This document shows, piece after piece, positions 10,370-21,079 of a stretch of 64,000 bases of DNA (position 1 is the first letter of the stretch; every line of letters begins with the position of its first letter). Position numbers and translations under genes: made by a program. This stretch comes from Isochrysis galbana (lineage: Eukaryota; Haptophyta; Isochrysidales; Isochrysidaceae): assembly GCA_018136815.1 (NCBI GenBank), contig CM030932.1:4683907-4747906 (forward strand), written 5' to 3'. The notes beneath the pieces are model-generated. The model did not search any database. It was not told where the DNA came from and saw only the letters and a list, made by a program, of their open reading frames with translations.

Positions 10370-11455
10370 ATGGAGCGCGCCGCCGCTCCCCTCCTCTCCT
10401 TCGGGTCCCCCGCCGAGGGCGGCCCCCCAGCCCCCATGGAGCAGTCGCTGTCGAAGCGGCCGCGCCCGCCATCAGAGGCCGAGCAGGTGCGCGCGACCCC
10501 TGTCGCGCCACACGGCCCGTGGCCCCGGCCACACTGCGTACAGCAGACATGCTGGCCCCCCCTATGGGGGACAACTGTCTGCAGACTTCAGCAGCTCATG
10601 CACAGGTCCACAGGACCACTCCCCCCTTGGGCATGCCTTATGGCAGAGGCCCCTACCGCCCTGGCGACGGCTGCGCTGCCAAGGCAGCGCGGCCCGAGAC
10701 CAGGCGGCCCTTATGGGCACAAAATCTTGACAAGACACCTCACAAACACGCACATCACAAAGCTCTGGAACACCAGAGCAGGTCATGCAACAACCGCACT
10801 CACCGAACGACCTCACGGCTCCCCTCTCTACGCGCTCCAGCAGCCTCCCTTCAAGCCACATCTGACCTTCGCCCGACTCGCCCTTGACACACAGGACCTA
10901 GACCAAGAAGTAGACGAACAAATGCCCGACTCAGACGCCATTTTTGAACTCTCTTTCCATCAAGAAGGAGACTTGGTACTCAACGACACGGCGGTCTATG
11001 CCGCCATTGTCGAACTGCTTCTTGAGCTCGAGGGCGTAGACCCTGAGCCCGACTTCTGGGCCCGCTCAAATAGGGGACCATGGCACATTGCAATCAACGA
11101 GGACTGCGCACAACAATTCCAGGCAAAATATGGTGAGCAAACTAACATCCGCATTCAAGGCACAGACATAGCCGTACGCACCAAAATTGACTCGATTGAA
11201 AACAAGATCCACAAGAAAGGCACCTCGAATGGCAAGGCTCTATACGACGCGCTCCAAGACGTCGCGGCACACTTGGTCGTCGAAGCAGAAGGCCTGGCAC
11301 AAGCATCCCAAATAACCCTGAGCATCATCGTCAAGGCGATTGAGAGCAACGGCTTCACATTCCTCAAAGGCAACCGCGAACGCATGAAGCTCGAAGGAGA
11401 ATCCGGAACATTCGTATCCAAGGTGGCCCATTCGGCTCGCTGGCACCTCTACATC
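10370..11455 (+). pseudogene. LINE ORF1, 5' part (interrupted by copia)
   Basis: Starts MERAAAPLLSFGSPAEGG 23 bp inside the element, just after the 5' stem-loop, and runs open for about 362 codons to the copia target site. The downstream part includes IRIQGTDIAVRTKIDSIENK and NGKALYDALQDVAAHL, helical-looking and without a domain I can name. When the copia insertion and one ACATC copy are removed, the frame continues as YISATQGTFINGNFP at 19554. The intact protein would have been about 480 aa. The role is assumed from position (ORF1 of a LINE), not from homology. Confidence 0.6.
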
Positions 11456-12059
11456 TATCACAGAGTGCCGTCATCTGCCAACACAACCCATTGGTCCTTA
11501 CCGATAGAATCGGCTTTACCGATAACTTTGTCTGCCAGATTCCTTTTCATCAAGTCATCAGCCTCTTTCATCATGTGCACCACCTTCTGGACTCTTCTCT
11601 ACATTATCATCTGCAGTCGATGCACATCGAGTTCTTGGGGTTCCCGAGTCATTTGCACATCGACTTCTAGACCTCGCCTTCATCTTGGGGATCTCAGCTC
11701 ACTCTAGATCGACTTAGTGCACCTAAGGAATCTCACCTTCATCAACACTCACGACGCTTCATCGGCTCATACTAAGGCAATACTCGCCAATTCCCTAAAT
11801 CCTTGATTCCTTCTTTGTTCCCTCGCACGCCTTCCTGTTTGTCTCAGAGTATTATCCAAAGAACCGTGGTGGGGTATATCTAAGGGTTTGTGGGTGTGTG
11901 AGCGTTGTAGAATCACCGTGCCCCAGGGGTATCTTGAGATCCCCAGTGCCCCCAGGTGTCCCAGGTTCTGACCTCTCTCACCCCTGTACCACTGTCTCTC
12001 TCACTGTCTGTCATGACCCTACTGCTTTTTGTTGCCGCTCTGGCTGCTTCCTGGCATCC
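11456..12059 (+). repeat. Copia LTR1 (extra outer 5' LTR, 3' end trimmed)
   Basis: Begins with the full LTR start TATCACAGAGTGCC but ends at GGCATCC, lacking the last nine bases (AGCGCGATA). It is fused directly to LTR2. Confidence 0.88.
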
Positions 12060-12664
12060 GAGTGCCGTCATCTGCCAACACAACCCATTGGTCCTTACCG
12101 ATAGAATCGGCTTTACCGATAACTTTGTCTGCCAGATTCCTTTTCATCAAGTCATCAGCCTCTTTCATCATGTGCACCACCTTCTGGACTCTTCTCTACA
12201 TTATCATCTGCAGTCGATGCACATCGAGTTCTTGGGGTTCCCGAGTCATTTGCACATCGACTTCTAGACCTCGCCTTCATCTTGGGGATCTCAGCTCACT
12301 CTAGATCGACTTAGTGCACCTAAGGAATCTCACCTTCATCAACACTCACGACGCTTCATCGGCTCATACTAAGGCAATACTCGCCAATTCCCTAAATCCT
12401 TGATTCCTTCTTTGTTCCCTCGCACGCCTTCCTGTTTGTCTCAGAGTATTATCCAAAGAACCGTGGTGGGGTATATCTAAGGGTTTGTGGGTGTGTGAGC
12501 GTTGTAGAATCACCGTGCTTAGGGGTATCTTGAGATCCCCAGTGCCCCCAGGTGTCCCAGGTTCTGACCTCTCTCACCCCTGTACCACTGTCTCTCTCAC
12601 TGTCTGTCATGACCCTACTGCTTTTTGTTGCCGCTCTGGCTGCTTCCTGGCATCCAGCGCGATA
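12060..12664 (+). repeat. Copia LTR2 (inner 5' LTR, 5' end trimmed)
   Basis: Begins at GAGTGCCG, lacking TATCACA, and ends with the complete GCGATA followed by the primer-binding site. Sequence otherwise as in the 3' LTR. Confidence 0.88.
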
Positions 12665-15600
12665 TGGAGCTCCCACCCAGGTGTGTGCCACTGCCATGCC
12701 TCTGTCCATGCCTGCCTGCCTGTCCCTGCCAGACTCGCACTCGCTCGTCGCACTCGACGAGCGTCGAACTGCAGCATGCGCACCTCACCGCAAACAGCGT
12801 CATCCCATTGCACCAAGGGGGAGACCTTGGGGGCAGTGGGATGGGCCCTCTTCCTCCCCTGCCCCTTCTGTCTGCCTCAGGGTGAGCCCTCTGCAAAAAT
12901 CTGCGATGAACTCGTGTCGAAGAACGCCGTCACCGGCGTCTTTTCACCAAAACGCCCAAGCGCATCGCCTTATCGTCCCACTCTTCCTTTCTTACATCTC
13001 CACCCCAAGGCCCTTTGGCATGGAGGAGGTGTTTCCTCTCCCTCTATCCTTTCCCTTATGTCTCAGGTCTCTAGCTTTGGTGAAAATCTCTCCCCCATCA
13101 TAAACATGCAAGAGGAATCTCGCGGTTTCCTAAACCTCTCTCCTACGCGCGTTTGCACGCAATTCTCACTCTCACTTCAGCCACCACCCCTCACTCCCCC
13201 CCTTCTGGGATGGGGTGGACTTCTCTTCTCTGATAAATGGTTGCAGGCCCTCCTTGACCAGCTGTCATTCTATGGAGCCCTCCATTCTGTCCCATCTGGA
13301 CCTCTACACTCATCACGTGCCGCTCGTCGCGCCGTCACTCGCCGCCGCCGCCACTCACGTGCTATCTACTCCTCCATCTCCTATGTTGGAGTTTTGGGAC
13401 TTCTCTTCTCTGATACATGGTTGCAGGCCCTTCTTGACCAGCTGTCATTCTATGGAGCCCTCCATTCTGTCCCATCTGGACCTCTACACTCATCACGTGC
13501 CGCTCGTCGGGCCGCCACTCGCCGCCGCCGCCACTCACGTGCTATCTACTCCTCCATCTCCTATGTTGGAAATTTTATGGAGTCCCTCCATCACCTCCTT
13601 GGTTGCTGCCACTTGGCTTTCTCGCTCCTGCGACACCTACCCACTTCTGCTGTTTGTGCCTCTTTTGTTGCCGCCGAAGACTTGCACATTCGGAGCAATG
13701 CTTGGCTTGTCGCCTTACTCACAACTTCTACGGTTGTGCGCCATACAGCCGGTCGCATCCTATCACTCTTTCTCTACGAGGCTTACTACTCACTCAGCTC
13801 TTGGGCTACCTCTCTTCTCTCGGCATCTTTCTCTCTCTACCTCCGTGCCAGAACCCTCTTCACTTGGGCAACCAAGCGCTTGACGTACAATCAATGCTGC
13901 GCCACAGACGAGGGGGGCGAAGATGATGCTCCTCTAGTTCTCCCACTCAAGAAGAAGAAGTCCGGCTACGCGGCTTTTCTAGTCCGTGAACGCCATCGGA
14001 ACCTTTTGGAATCCAAACGCCTTCACGCTCGCGCCAAGTCCACCTATCTTGTCAGGTCGCACACTTCAATTCGGTCCTCGGCGCTTCGGCCCTCCTTCAT
14101 GGTGCTTCTCTTACTTCTATCCCACCTACCCACCTTTGTTTGTGCGCCGGCAACTTCAGAGGCTTCCACTTTGCCCACCTTCTCCGGCGAGAGGTCTGAA
14201 TACATGGAGTGGGCCATCCTCTTCTCCGGCTATGTTGCATGGAAACTCACAGATGCCATCCACCTTCTTGAAGATGATGTTACCCGCCCGGATGAGGATG
14301 GGGAGAAGCAACGGTCCTATGACACTCTCAATGCCCGACTGTATGGCCTACTTCTCCAAGCCCTCCCAGCATCCTTGCGTGTATCTGTCTTTCATGGCCA
14401 TGCAAACGATGGCGTGGGCGCCTTACGCTACCTGCGTGCCACCTTCGCTGCCAAGAAAGATGATGCTGCCGATTATGCTCACTACCTTGGCATGGCACAG
14501 ACACATGTGATTGATGCTAGGGCCGGCCTCGATCTCGCTGATCTACGCCGCCAATATGACAACATCAATATGGCCGTCGCGGGCATTAAGCGCACGGGCA
14601 AACCTCCTCCGGACGATGCCACCCTCATTGCTTTCTTTGATCATTCACTCCCCTTGGCCTACTCACAACTCCGGCAATTCGTACGCGGCAGGCGGCTAAC
14701 CTCCTTTGTTGACCATTATGAAGAATATGTCAGTCAAACTCGTGCGGAACTCTCGGCTCAACGCCCTGCTGCACATGCTTTCGCCGTCACCGCACCTAAA
14801 TCCTCATCCAAAGGGAAAGGTCGGCCGTCAAGCGAGCGTCCTCCGCCGAAGGGTGAGCCCATTTGCCTCCGTTGTTTGGGCTCACACAATCGGCCGTTTT
14901 GCAAACAACCCACAACCAAGTGCCGCGGGTGCGGGGCTGATCATCATGCAGACATATGCCCCCGCTTATCAACGTCTACGACCTCCGGCACTCGTTCTCG
15001 GCTCACACGACGTGCACTCGAATTACTCGATCGTGATGCCTCTCGTGTTGCGGCTGTGCCTGCCTCAACCTCATCATCAACCTACGCCCAGGCTGCTGCA
15101 ACTACCCCTACACCTACTGTAACTAATCCACCTGAAGCATCACAGGCGCCACACCAGCCGCCTTCTACAAGTGGCACCCCTCTCATGGCCTATACCCAGG
15201 CCCATGCCGCGGCTTCTGCCATCGCATCAGATCAAAATGATGCTACTGGTGCCATCCAAGCCTACACCGCTAGCATGCGGACCTTTGGCTATGCCCTTTG
15301 TGCCAAAGGTCCCTTGCCTCTCCTTGCGACCGAGACTAAGACGCCGATTGAGGAAGAAGCTCTTGTTGACTCCATGGCTACGTTTTGGGTTGTTGACCGC
15401 CTTGACCGCCTGTGGCGCGTCACGGATGCCCACCCTCGCCTAGGTGTTGACACTGCTGCTGGTCCCGTTGTCGCCCAGGCAGTTGGGATTGCTTTGGTGT
15501 ACCTCCTTGTCGGCGACACTTGGGAATGCTACGAGATTCCAAACGTCCTTGTCTTGGCTGAGTGCAATACTGTGCTGTATTCTACACGGGTTATGCGAGA

Positions 15601-18600
15601 TCTTTTTGGTTTCCGCCATGACCTCGATGCAGGCTACATCCATGTTCCTGGCGCTCATCCCATACGTGTCCACGATGACTCAGCCGCATTTCGCATCCCA
15701 GTGCGATTCGTGGCACCTTCTGACACCCGTCCTCACTCTGTCCGCTGCCCACTTCGCCCCTCCGCGGCCTCTGCTTCGGCAGCTGCTACTGTGGTGCATG
15801 GAGACCTTGCCTCACACGCTCTGCTCTATCGACGCCTCGGTTTTCCTTACGCTGATCAATGGTCGCTTGTGCCCACCGCCACCGTTGGCCACAACCTGTC
15901 TCGCCACCGCCCGCCGACTGGCCTCCCCATGCCGGAAGCAGTTGTCCGTGGTCGCATGCGCGCCGCCCCCTTCTCCCGCCTCCCAACTTCCCTTGACGCC
16001 CAACCGCCTCCCGGAGCCATGGTCTACATGGACTTTGCCGGCCCGCTTTTGGAGAGCATCCTCTTCAAGTACACATGCTACTGCGGTACTGTGGATGCTG
16101 GTAGCGGCTTCACCCGGGTATGGCCCGCGCGAGCCATGACCGCCGAGGTCGCAGCCTCAGCTCTAGGCCAATTCATTGCAGACGTCGCCGCTCATCTTCG
16201 CTCCCTTGACGGCACATACAAGCCCTCCATTGTGCGATCCGACAAGGGAAGCGCTTTCCTCTCCTATCACTTCCGAGACTTCCTTGCTCACCGTCGTATC
16301 CGTGCAAGCTACTCATCGGAATACACGCCGCAACAAAACTCACATGTGGAACGTATGTGGGGCGTCACCTTTGGTACAGCCCGCGTCCTTCTTGCTGCTG
16401 CTGGTCTGCCTCCGTCCTTTCATCCCTTTGCCATGCAGACAGCGGTTTGGATCACCAACAGGCTTCCACGACCTTCTCGCCGGAACTTGTCGCCTTATCA
16501 ACTCCTCACTGGGCATCCCCCTGACATCCGTTGTCTCTATGCTTTTGGTTGCCTTTGTGCCGTCGTTGCCCCCGTGCCGCGACGTGTTGGCGATCGCCAC
16601 TTCGCCGACAGAGGTTGGTATGGCCTCTACATGGGGCCTTCTGAGGAGAGCCCTGGCCATGTTGTCTACTTACTCGACTCCAAACGTGTCATTGTTGCAG
16701 CCAAGATCCGCGTATGGGAGGACCAGTTCCCAGGCCTCAAGGATGAGCCTAGACCCAACTGGCTTGAGAATGACGACGATCCAGCTGCATTTGCACCTGC
16801 CCCCTCCCCTGCCCCCGTTCCAACTCCTGTACCTGCACCTACTGCAGCACCATCTGCAATTCGTCGCTCCCCACGCCTCCTTGAGCTCGAGCACCAACGT
16901 CATGGTATGAATACTACTTCTGCTCATACCTCTTCAATGCAGAATACCTCTATGGCTCAGGCTGCAACTGTGTTTGCTCTTGGAGCTGCAGCGGCAGGGT
17001 TCGATTCTCGATCTGACCCTTTATGTTTTGCTTTTACCTCCGACCTGCTCACTACCGGCGACAGCTGTCCACCTTTTGCTCACGCCGGTAGCGACCATTC
17101 ACCCTTCGCCCAAGCCGTCACCGTTGTTGCCGACATGGGGGATGTGACGGTCCCCAAGACGTACCGTCAAGCGCTTCAGTCCACCCATGCCGACTATTGG
17201 CGCGTGGCCATCAACAAGGAGCTCGGCGGCCTCATGGCACTTCGCACTTGGGAGTGCGTTCCCGAGGACGCCATGCCCGAGGGCGCCAATCTTATGCATT
17301 GCCATTTTGTCTTCGCCGTCAAACGCAAGGCCGACGGCTCCATCGAGAAATTCAAGGCCCGCCTCGTCGCCGACGGCAATACTCAACGATACGGAGTCGA
17401 TTTCGACCGCATCTTCTCTACCGTGGTCAAAACGGTTACCATCCGTCTCGTGCTTGCCATCGCTGCCGCTCGTGACTACAACTTGTCCTCCATCGACGTC
17501 CGCCAAGCTTATCTGCAAGCCACTCTTCCACAGCCCCTCTTCATGCGCATGCCACCTGGCCTCCCGCCTCGTGACTGTCGCGGGGTTCGTCTCGTGTGCA
17601 AATTATTGCGCTCTATCTATGGCCTCCGTCAAGCTGGGCGCGAATGGGCCGAGCTTCTCACCTCCTTCCTCCTGAAGTGGGGCTTCACGCGCTCTACTAT
17701 CGATGTCTGTCTCTACATCTTCATCAGCGGCTCGTCTTTGCTTTGGGTGCTGGTGTACGTGGACGACGCCCTCATCGTCGACAATGACTCCGGCCTCCGC
17801 GCTCGTTTTGTTCACGATCTCGGCGATAGGTTCCCCATTGAAGACAAGGGCGAACTCTCGTGGATCCTCAATGTTGCCGTGGCTCGTGACCGTCCGCGTC
17901 GGATCCTCACCTTATCTCAGAGTCTTTACGTCTCAGATCTCCTTCAACGGCATGATGCTTTCCTATCTAGCACTACCACACGCACCTTCAAATCCCCTCT
18001 CGGCGCCCTCCACCTCGATCCATCTGATTCACCCACGCCTGGCTCTGTTGCTTTTGACTCCATGGCCTCCAAGCGCGACACCTATATGGCCATCGTTGGG
18101 GGCCTCCTCTGGCTTGCCAACATGTCTAGGCCAGATCTCGCATATGCAGCCTCGCAGCTCTCACGCTTCATGACCAACCCTGGTCCTACGCACTTCGCCG
18201 CTGCCGTCCGCGTCCTTTGCTACGTGCGTGACTCCTCCACCTGCGCTCTGCTCTTTCGCCCGGATCCCTCGCTGCCCTTTCTAGTCCATGTCGACTCAAA
18301 TTGGGAATCTCGCTTCTCTTGTACGGGCGCCATCTTCTTTCTGTACGGCTGTCCTGTCCACTGGTTCTCCAAGACCCAACGCTCCGTCTCGTTGTCGAGC
18401 GCCGAGGCCGAGTACTTCGGTGCCATGCTTGCTGCCCGCGACATCCTCTTCATCCGGGATTTGCTTGTCGACCTATCTCTCCCGCCGGATGGCCCTACCC
18501 TTCTGTGCTCCGACTCCAAGTCTGCCATCAACATGTCCCTCGACCCCATTGCCTTCAAAAAGACCAAGCACATAATGCGCGCCGCCGCTTTCCTCCGCGA

Positions 18601-18835
18601 TCTCGTTGCAAAGCGCGCCCTCGCTATGCGACATGTCCCCGGTAACCTTATGCTCGCTGACATCCTCACCAAGCCCCTTGGGCCCGCTCCCTTCTGCCGT
18701 CTCCTATCCCTTCTAAACGACTGCGCGTCCATCATTGCACAAAGTCTGACGAGTTCAAATTCAAGTTCCGCCGAAGAAGCTACGGCAGGAACAACGTCTG
18801 CCTCTAAGACTGCCTCTGACGAAAAGCTCCAGTGA
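12485..18835 (+). CDS. Copia gag-pol polyprotein
   Basis: Open frame of 2116 codons. The frame starts inside LTR2, so the true start is probably a downstream Met, for example the MVLLLLLSHLPTF near 14099. Domains in order (residues counted from 12485): gag region about 550-780; two Cys/His knuckles about 790-830 (CLRCLGSHN..., CRGCGADHH); protease about 955-970 with DSMAT in place of the usual DSGAT; integrase about 1175-1330 (MDFAG, RSDKGSAF, HVER acidic triad); RT about 1600-1850 with FVFAVKRKADG and VYVDDALIV; RNase H about 1930-2080 (HVDSNW, SSAEAEYFG, CSDSKSAI). The order PR-IN-RT-RH is diagnostic of copia. There is no internal stop or frameshift, so it may be recently active apart from the protease change. 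Confidence 0.93.
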   Translation: MWVCERCRITVLRGILRSPVPPGVPGSDLSHPCTTVSLTVCHDPTAFCCRSGCFLASSAIWSSHPGVCHCHASVHACLPVPARLALARRTRRASNCSMRTSPQTASSHCTKGETLGAVGWALFLPCPFCLPQGEPSAKICDELVSKNAVTGVFSPKRPSASPYRPTLPFLHLHPKALWHGGGVSSPSILSLMSQVSSFGENLSPIINMQEESRGFLNLSPTRVCTQFSLSLQPPPLTPPLLGWGGLLFSDKWLQALLDQLSFYGALHSVPSGPLHSSRAARRAVTRRRRHSRAIYSSISYVGVLGLLFSDTWLQALLDQLSFYGALHSVPSGPLHSSRAARRAATRRRRHSRAIYSSISYVGNFMESLHHLLGCCHLAFSLLRHLPTSAVCASFVAAEDLHIRSNAWLVALLTTSTVVRHTAGRILSLFLYEAYYSLSSWATSLLSASFSLYLRARTLFTWATKRLTYNQCCATDEGGEDDAPLVLPLKKKKSGYAAFLVRERHRNLLESKRLHARAKSTYLVRSHTSIRSSALRPSFMVLLLLLSHLPTFVCAPATSEASTLPTFSGERSEYMEWAILFSGYVAWKLTDAIHLLEDDVTRPDEDGEKQRSYDTLNARLYGLLLQALPASLRVSVFHGHANDGVGALRYLRATFAAKKDDAADYAHYLGMAQTHVIDARAGLDLADLRRQYDNINMAVAGIKRTGKPPPDDATLIAFFDHSLPLAYSQLRQFVRGRRLTSFVDHYEEYVSQTRAELSAQRPAAHAFAVTAPKSSSKGKGRPSSERPPPKGEPICLRCLGSHNRPFCKQPTTKCRGCGADHHADICPRLSTSTTSGTRSRLTRRALELLDRDASRVAAVPASTSSSTYAQAAATTPTPTVTNPPEASQAPHQPPSTSGTPLMAYTQAHAAASAIASDQNDATGAIQAYTASMRTFGYALCAKGPLPLLATETKTPIEEEALVDSMATFWVVDRLDRLWRVTDAHPRLGVDTAAGPVVAQAVGIALVYLLVGDTWECYEIPNVLVLAECNTVLYSTRVMRDLFGFRHDLDAGYIHVPGAHPIRVHDDSAAFRIPVRFVAPSDTRPHSVRCPLRPSAASASAAATVVHGDLASHALLYRRLGFPYADQWSLVPTATVGHNLSRHRPPTGLPMPEAVVRGRMRAAPFSRLPTSLDAQPPPGAMVYMDFAGPLLESILFKYTCYCGTVDAGSGFTRVWPARAMTAEVAASALGQFIADVAAHLRSLDGTYKPSIVRSDKGSAFLSYHFRDFLAHRRIRASYSSEYTPQQNSHVERMWGVTFGTARVLLAAAGLPPSFHPFAMQTAVWITNRLPRPSRRNLSPYQLLTGHPPDIRCLYAFGCLCAVVAPVPRRVGDRHFADRGWYGLYMGPSEESPGHVVYLLDSKRVIVAAKIRVWEDQFPGLKDEPRPNWLENDDDPAAFAPAPSPAPVPTPVPAPTAAPSAIRRSPRLLELEHQRHGMNTTSAHTSSMQNTSMAQAATVFALGAAAAGFDSRSDPLCFAFTSDLLTTGDSCPPFAHAGSDHSPFAQAVTVVADMGDVTVPKTYRQALQSTHADYWRVAINKELGGLMALRTWECVPEDAMPEGANLMHCHFVFAVKRKADGSIEKFKARLVADGNTQRYGVDFDRIFSTVVKTVTIRLVLAIAAARDYNLSSIDVRQAYLQATLPQPLFMRMPPGLPPRDCRGVRLVCKLLRSIYGLRQAGREWAELLTSFLLKWGFTRSTIDVCLYIFISGSSLLWVLVYVDDALIVDNDSGLRARFVHDLGDRFPIEDKGELSWILNVAVARDRPRRILTLSQSLYVSDLLQRHDAFLSSTTTRTFKSPLGALHLDPSDSPTPGSVAFDSMASKRDTYMAIVGGLLWLANMSRPDLAYAASQLSRFMTNPGPTHFAAAVRVLCYVRDSSTCALLFRPDPSLPFLVHVDSNWESRFSCTGAIFFLYGCPVHWFSKTQRSVSLSSAEAEYFGAMLAARDILFIRDLLVDLSLPPDGPTLLCSDSKSAINMSLDPIAFKKTKHIMRAAAFLRDLVAKRALAMRHVPGNLMLADILTKPLGPAPFCRLLSLLNDCASIIAQSLTSSNSSSAEEATAGTTSASKTASDEKLQ
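13218..13577 (+). repeat. 180-bp in-frame tandem duplication in the copia leader/gag region
   Basis: Two units of 180 bp (13218-13397 and 13398-13577), each giving 60 residues that contain LLFSD(K/T)WLQALLDQLSFYG. Only a few differences separate them, so the duplication is recent and keeps the frame. Confidence 0.85.
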
Positions 18836-18941
18836 CATATACCACTCCGAGTATTACGACTGTCATGCAAGGCATTCTCCATTCTTCTACCCTTATCCTC
18901 TGTATCTAAGCCTCACCCTCCGTGCTCGCCTTATGGGGGGG

Positions 18942-19553
18942 TATCACAGAGTGCCGTCATCTGCCAACACAACCCATTGGTCCTTACCGATAGAATCGGC
19001 TTTACCGATAACTTTGTCTGCCAGATTCCTTTTCATCAAGTCATCAGCCTCTTTCATCATGTGCACCACCTTCTGGACTCTTCTCTACATTATCATCTGC
19101 AGTCGATGCACATCGAGTTCTTGGGGTTCCCGAGTCATTTGCACATCGACTTCTAGACCTCGCCTTCATCTTGGGGATCTCAGCTCACTCTAGATCGACT
19201 TAGTGCACCTAAGGAATCTCACCTTCATCAACACTCACGACGCTTCATCGGCTCATACTAAGGCAATACTCGCCAATTCCCTAAATCCTTGATTCCTTCT
19301 TTGTTCCCTCGCACGCCTTCCTGTTTGTCTCAGAGTATTATCCAAAGAACCGTGGTGGGGTATATCTAAGGGTTTGTGGGTGTGTGAGCGTTGTAGAATC
19401 ACCGTGCTTAGGGGTATCTTGAGATCCCCAGTGCCCCCAGGTGTCCCAGGTTCTGACCTCTCTCACCCCTGTACCACTGTCTCTCTCACTGTCTGTCATG
19501 ACCCTACTGCTTTTTGTTGCCGCTCTGGCTGCTTCCTGGCATCCAGCGCGATA
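18942..19553 (+). repeat. Copia 3' LTR (LTR3)
   Basis: Full length, 612 bp, TATCACAG...GCGATA, preceded by the G-rich polypurine tract and followed by the ACATC target duplication. Confidence 0.92.
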
Positions 19554-19906
19554 ACATCTCGGCGACGCAAGGGACCTTCATCAACGGGAATTTTCCGCGC
19601 AAGCTGCTACTCTCAATCGACGGCAAGCCAGTCCCCGTCAACTACGCCATTCGGGCGTGCAAGCCACTACAAATGCCCCCCGCCCTGCAATCGCAGCACA
19701 AGCTCGCGGTGCACGGCTCACTCAAAGGATGCAAGGGTTGGCGCCCCGAAATGGCACGCGGACTCACGCCGATGCACCGCATCTGCGAATGCGAAGCAGA
19801 AGCCGCCAAGCGCAAAGAACGCAACGAAGCTTGGAAAGCCACGCCCCGCCCTAAATCCGCGCACGAGGCGCTAGGCAAACCCCCGCAAAATGGGAGAACG
19901 GACTAA
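19554..19906 (+). pseudogene. LINE ORF1, 3' part
   Basis: Continuation of ORF1 after the copia element: ISATQGTFINGNFPRKLLL, then MHRICECEAEAAKRKERNE. It reaches a stop just after the ORF1/ORF2 deletion junction (GKPPQNGRTD, stop). The last residues come from ORF2 DNA read in the wrong frame. Confidence 0.6.
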
Positions 19907-20718
19907 AAGGCCCGAAATACATGGAATACCCGTTAGCGGATGAATACACGATCGGCAACGGAACACAACTCGACCGCATTACAGTCTCGGACATAACAAG
20001 AGAATTGGAGGAGAAAACTCAAAGCAACACGCCCCAACCGGCACGTGAGGCATGGGCACGAAAACTCGGCCTAACCCAAGAGGAATGGAAGCACGTGGCC
20101 AGCCTATACACTCTGCCTCTACTAAAACACACAGACAAACATCCACACTTCAAGCACATCACCCATAGGAGACTAGGAACGCGAAACCGCTTCGACATGG
20201 CGACCACGACGAAATGCAGACTATGCGGAAGACATCAAGAGAGCTCGACCCACCTGGCCAGATGCCCCGCCACAAAACAGGTCTTCAAGACGATAGAAGC
20301 GATAGCAGGCTTCACCCCGGAACACAAAAGAACGGCGACGCAAGAAATAAAGGATAAGCTGTTTGCATACCCGAACACACCGACGCCCGATAGCCTCAAA
20401 ACCCTATACCTGATAGCATGGAGATTTATAATAACGGACTTCTATAAGGTCGAATATGACAACTACACTTTTCACCACATCCCCGTCATCGAACGTACTT
20501 TGGCCAGATTCGCAACCCTCGTACACGGCCTCGAATCCCCCACCAAAACCTCGCTAGCGCGCACACAACAAGCCTCCCGAGGCAGAAGGCCAAAGACCAA
20601 AGACGCACGGGAACTCAGCACCCCGATCTTCAAAGTGGACGCCAAAGGAGCCCTCACGATGAACACAAACCTGATCCTGGTGGCGCAGGCACTCGACATA
20701 GCGAAAAGACTTGCTTAA
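19886..20718 (+). pseudogene. LINE ORF2 C-terminal fragment (copy 1)
   Basis: The frame reads KWENGLKGPKYMEYPLADEY and ends KRLA at the TAA. It carries a CCHC-like zinc motif CRLCGRHQESSTHLARC, of the kind found after the reverse transcriptase in many LINE ORF2 proteins, and AWRFIITDFYKVEYDNY. It lacks the endonuclease and RT domains. It matches copy 2 at 38208-39046 with no difference seen. Confidence 0.75.
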
Positions 20719-21079
20719 TCCCCTAACAAACACCGCACCCCGCACCCCCCACGACCCCACGTCGCAGGCTCGATGCTCGGTACGCAACACAAATCCACAC
20801 CCACACTTCACGTGACAACACCCACAAGAAACACAAGGGAAACCGACTGTCCGATGGAGCGAGAGAGGGTCGAGAAATCGACCATCGGAGATCGGTACAC
20901 GCCGCCTGCCACTGGAAACCCCGAACACTGAGCCCCTAAGTAGAGCACGAGGGGACGAGCCGCAAGGCGAGTGAGAGGGAGAGATAAGGGACGCGGGCGC
21001 GGCTGTCAGGGAAAGGTTGCGGAGTCGCGCGCGCGGCGTGAATATTAAGAAGTTTTTTTTTTCCTTCCCCACAGCTCCT

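Larger units (their letters stand above)
11451..19558 (+). mobile_element. Ty1/copia retrotransposon with 5-bp TSD and a tandem 5' LTR
   Basis: TSD ACATC at 11451-11455 and 19554-19558. The element (11456-19553) starts TATCACAG and ends GCGATA. LTR units lie at 11456-12059, 12060-12664 and 18942-19553. A G-run polypurine tract (18935-18941) directly precedes the 3' LTR. TGGAGCTCCCA at 12665 is the likely primer-binding site. The internal region encodes one long gag-pol frame. LTR2 and LTR3 look identical. The outermost LTR1 differs at GTGCCCCAGGGG versus GTGCTTAGGGG. The element inserted into LINE ORF1 in the same orientation. Confidence 0.92.
10331..21077 (+). mobile_element. Non-LTR (LINE) element, copy 1, with 16-bp TSD, split by copia
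   Basis: TCCTTCCCCACAGCTC occurs at 10331-10346 and again at 21062-21077, directly after a poly-T tail, so the element is 10347-21061. It starts with AACTAACTTTATAGTCAGTT (stem-loop) and GCCATGG, and ends GAATATTAAGAAG plus Ts. ORF1 (10370 onward) is interrupted at 11455 by the copia element and resumes at 19554. Near 19880-19886 ORF1 joins the last 830 bp of ORF2 in another frame, so most of the RT is deleted. The copy is therefore non-autonomous. From 19884 it matches copy 2 (38208-39385) with no difference seen by eye. Confidence 0.85.

Noticed and set aside
11458-11707. LINE ORF1 continuing through the copia LTR
   Set aside because: The residues after about 11456 are LTR sequence, repeated at 12063 and 18952.
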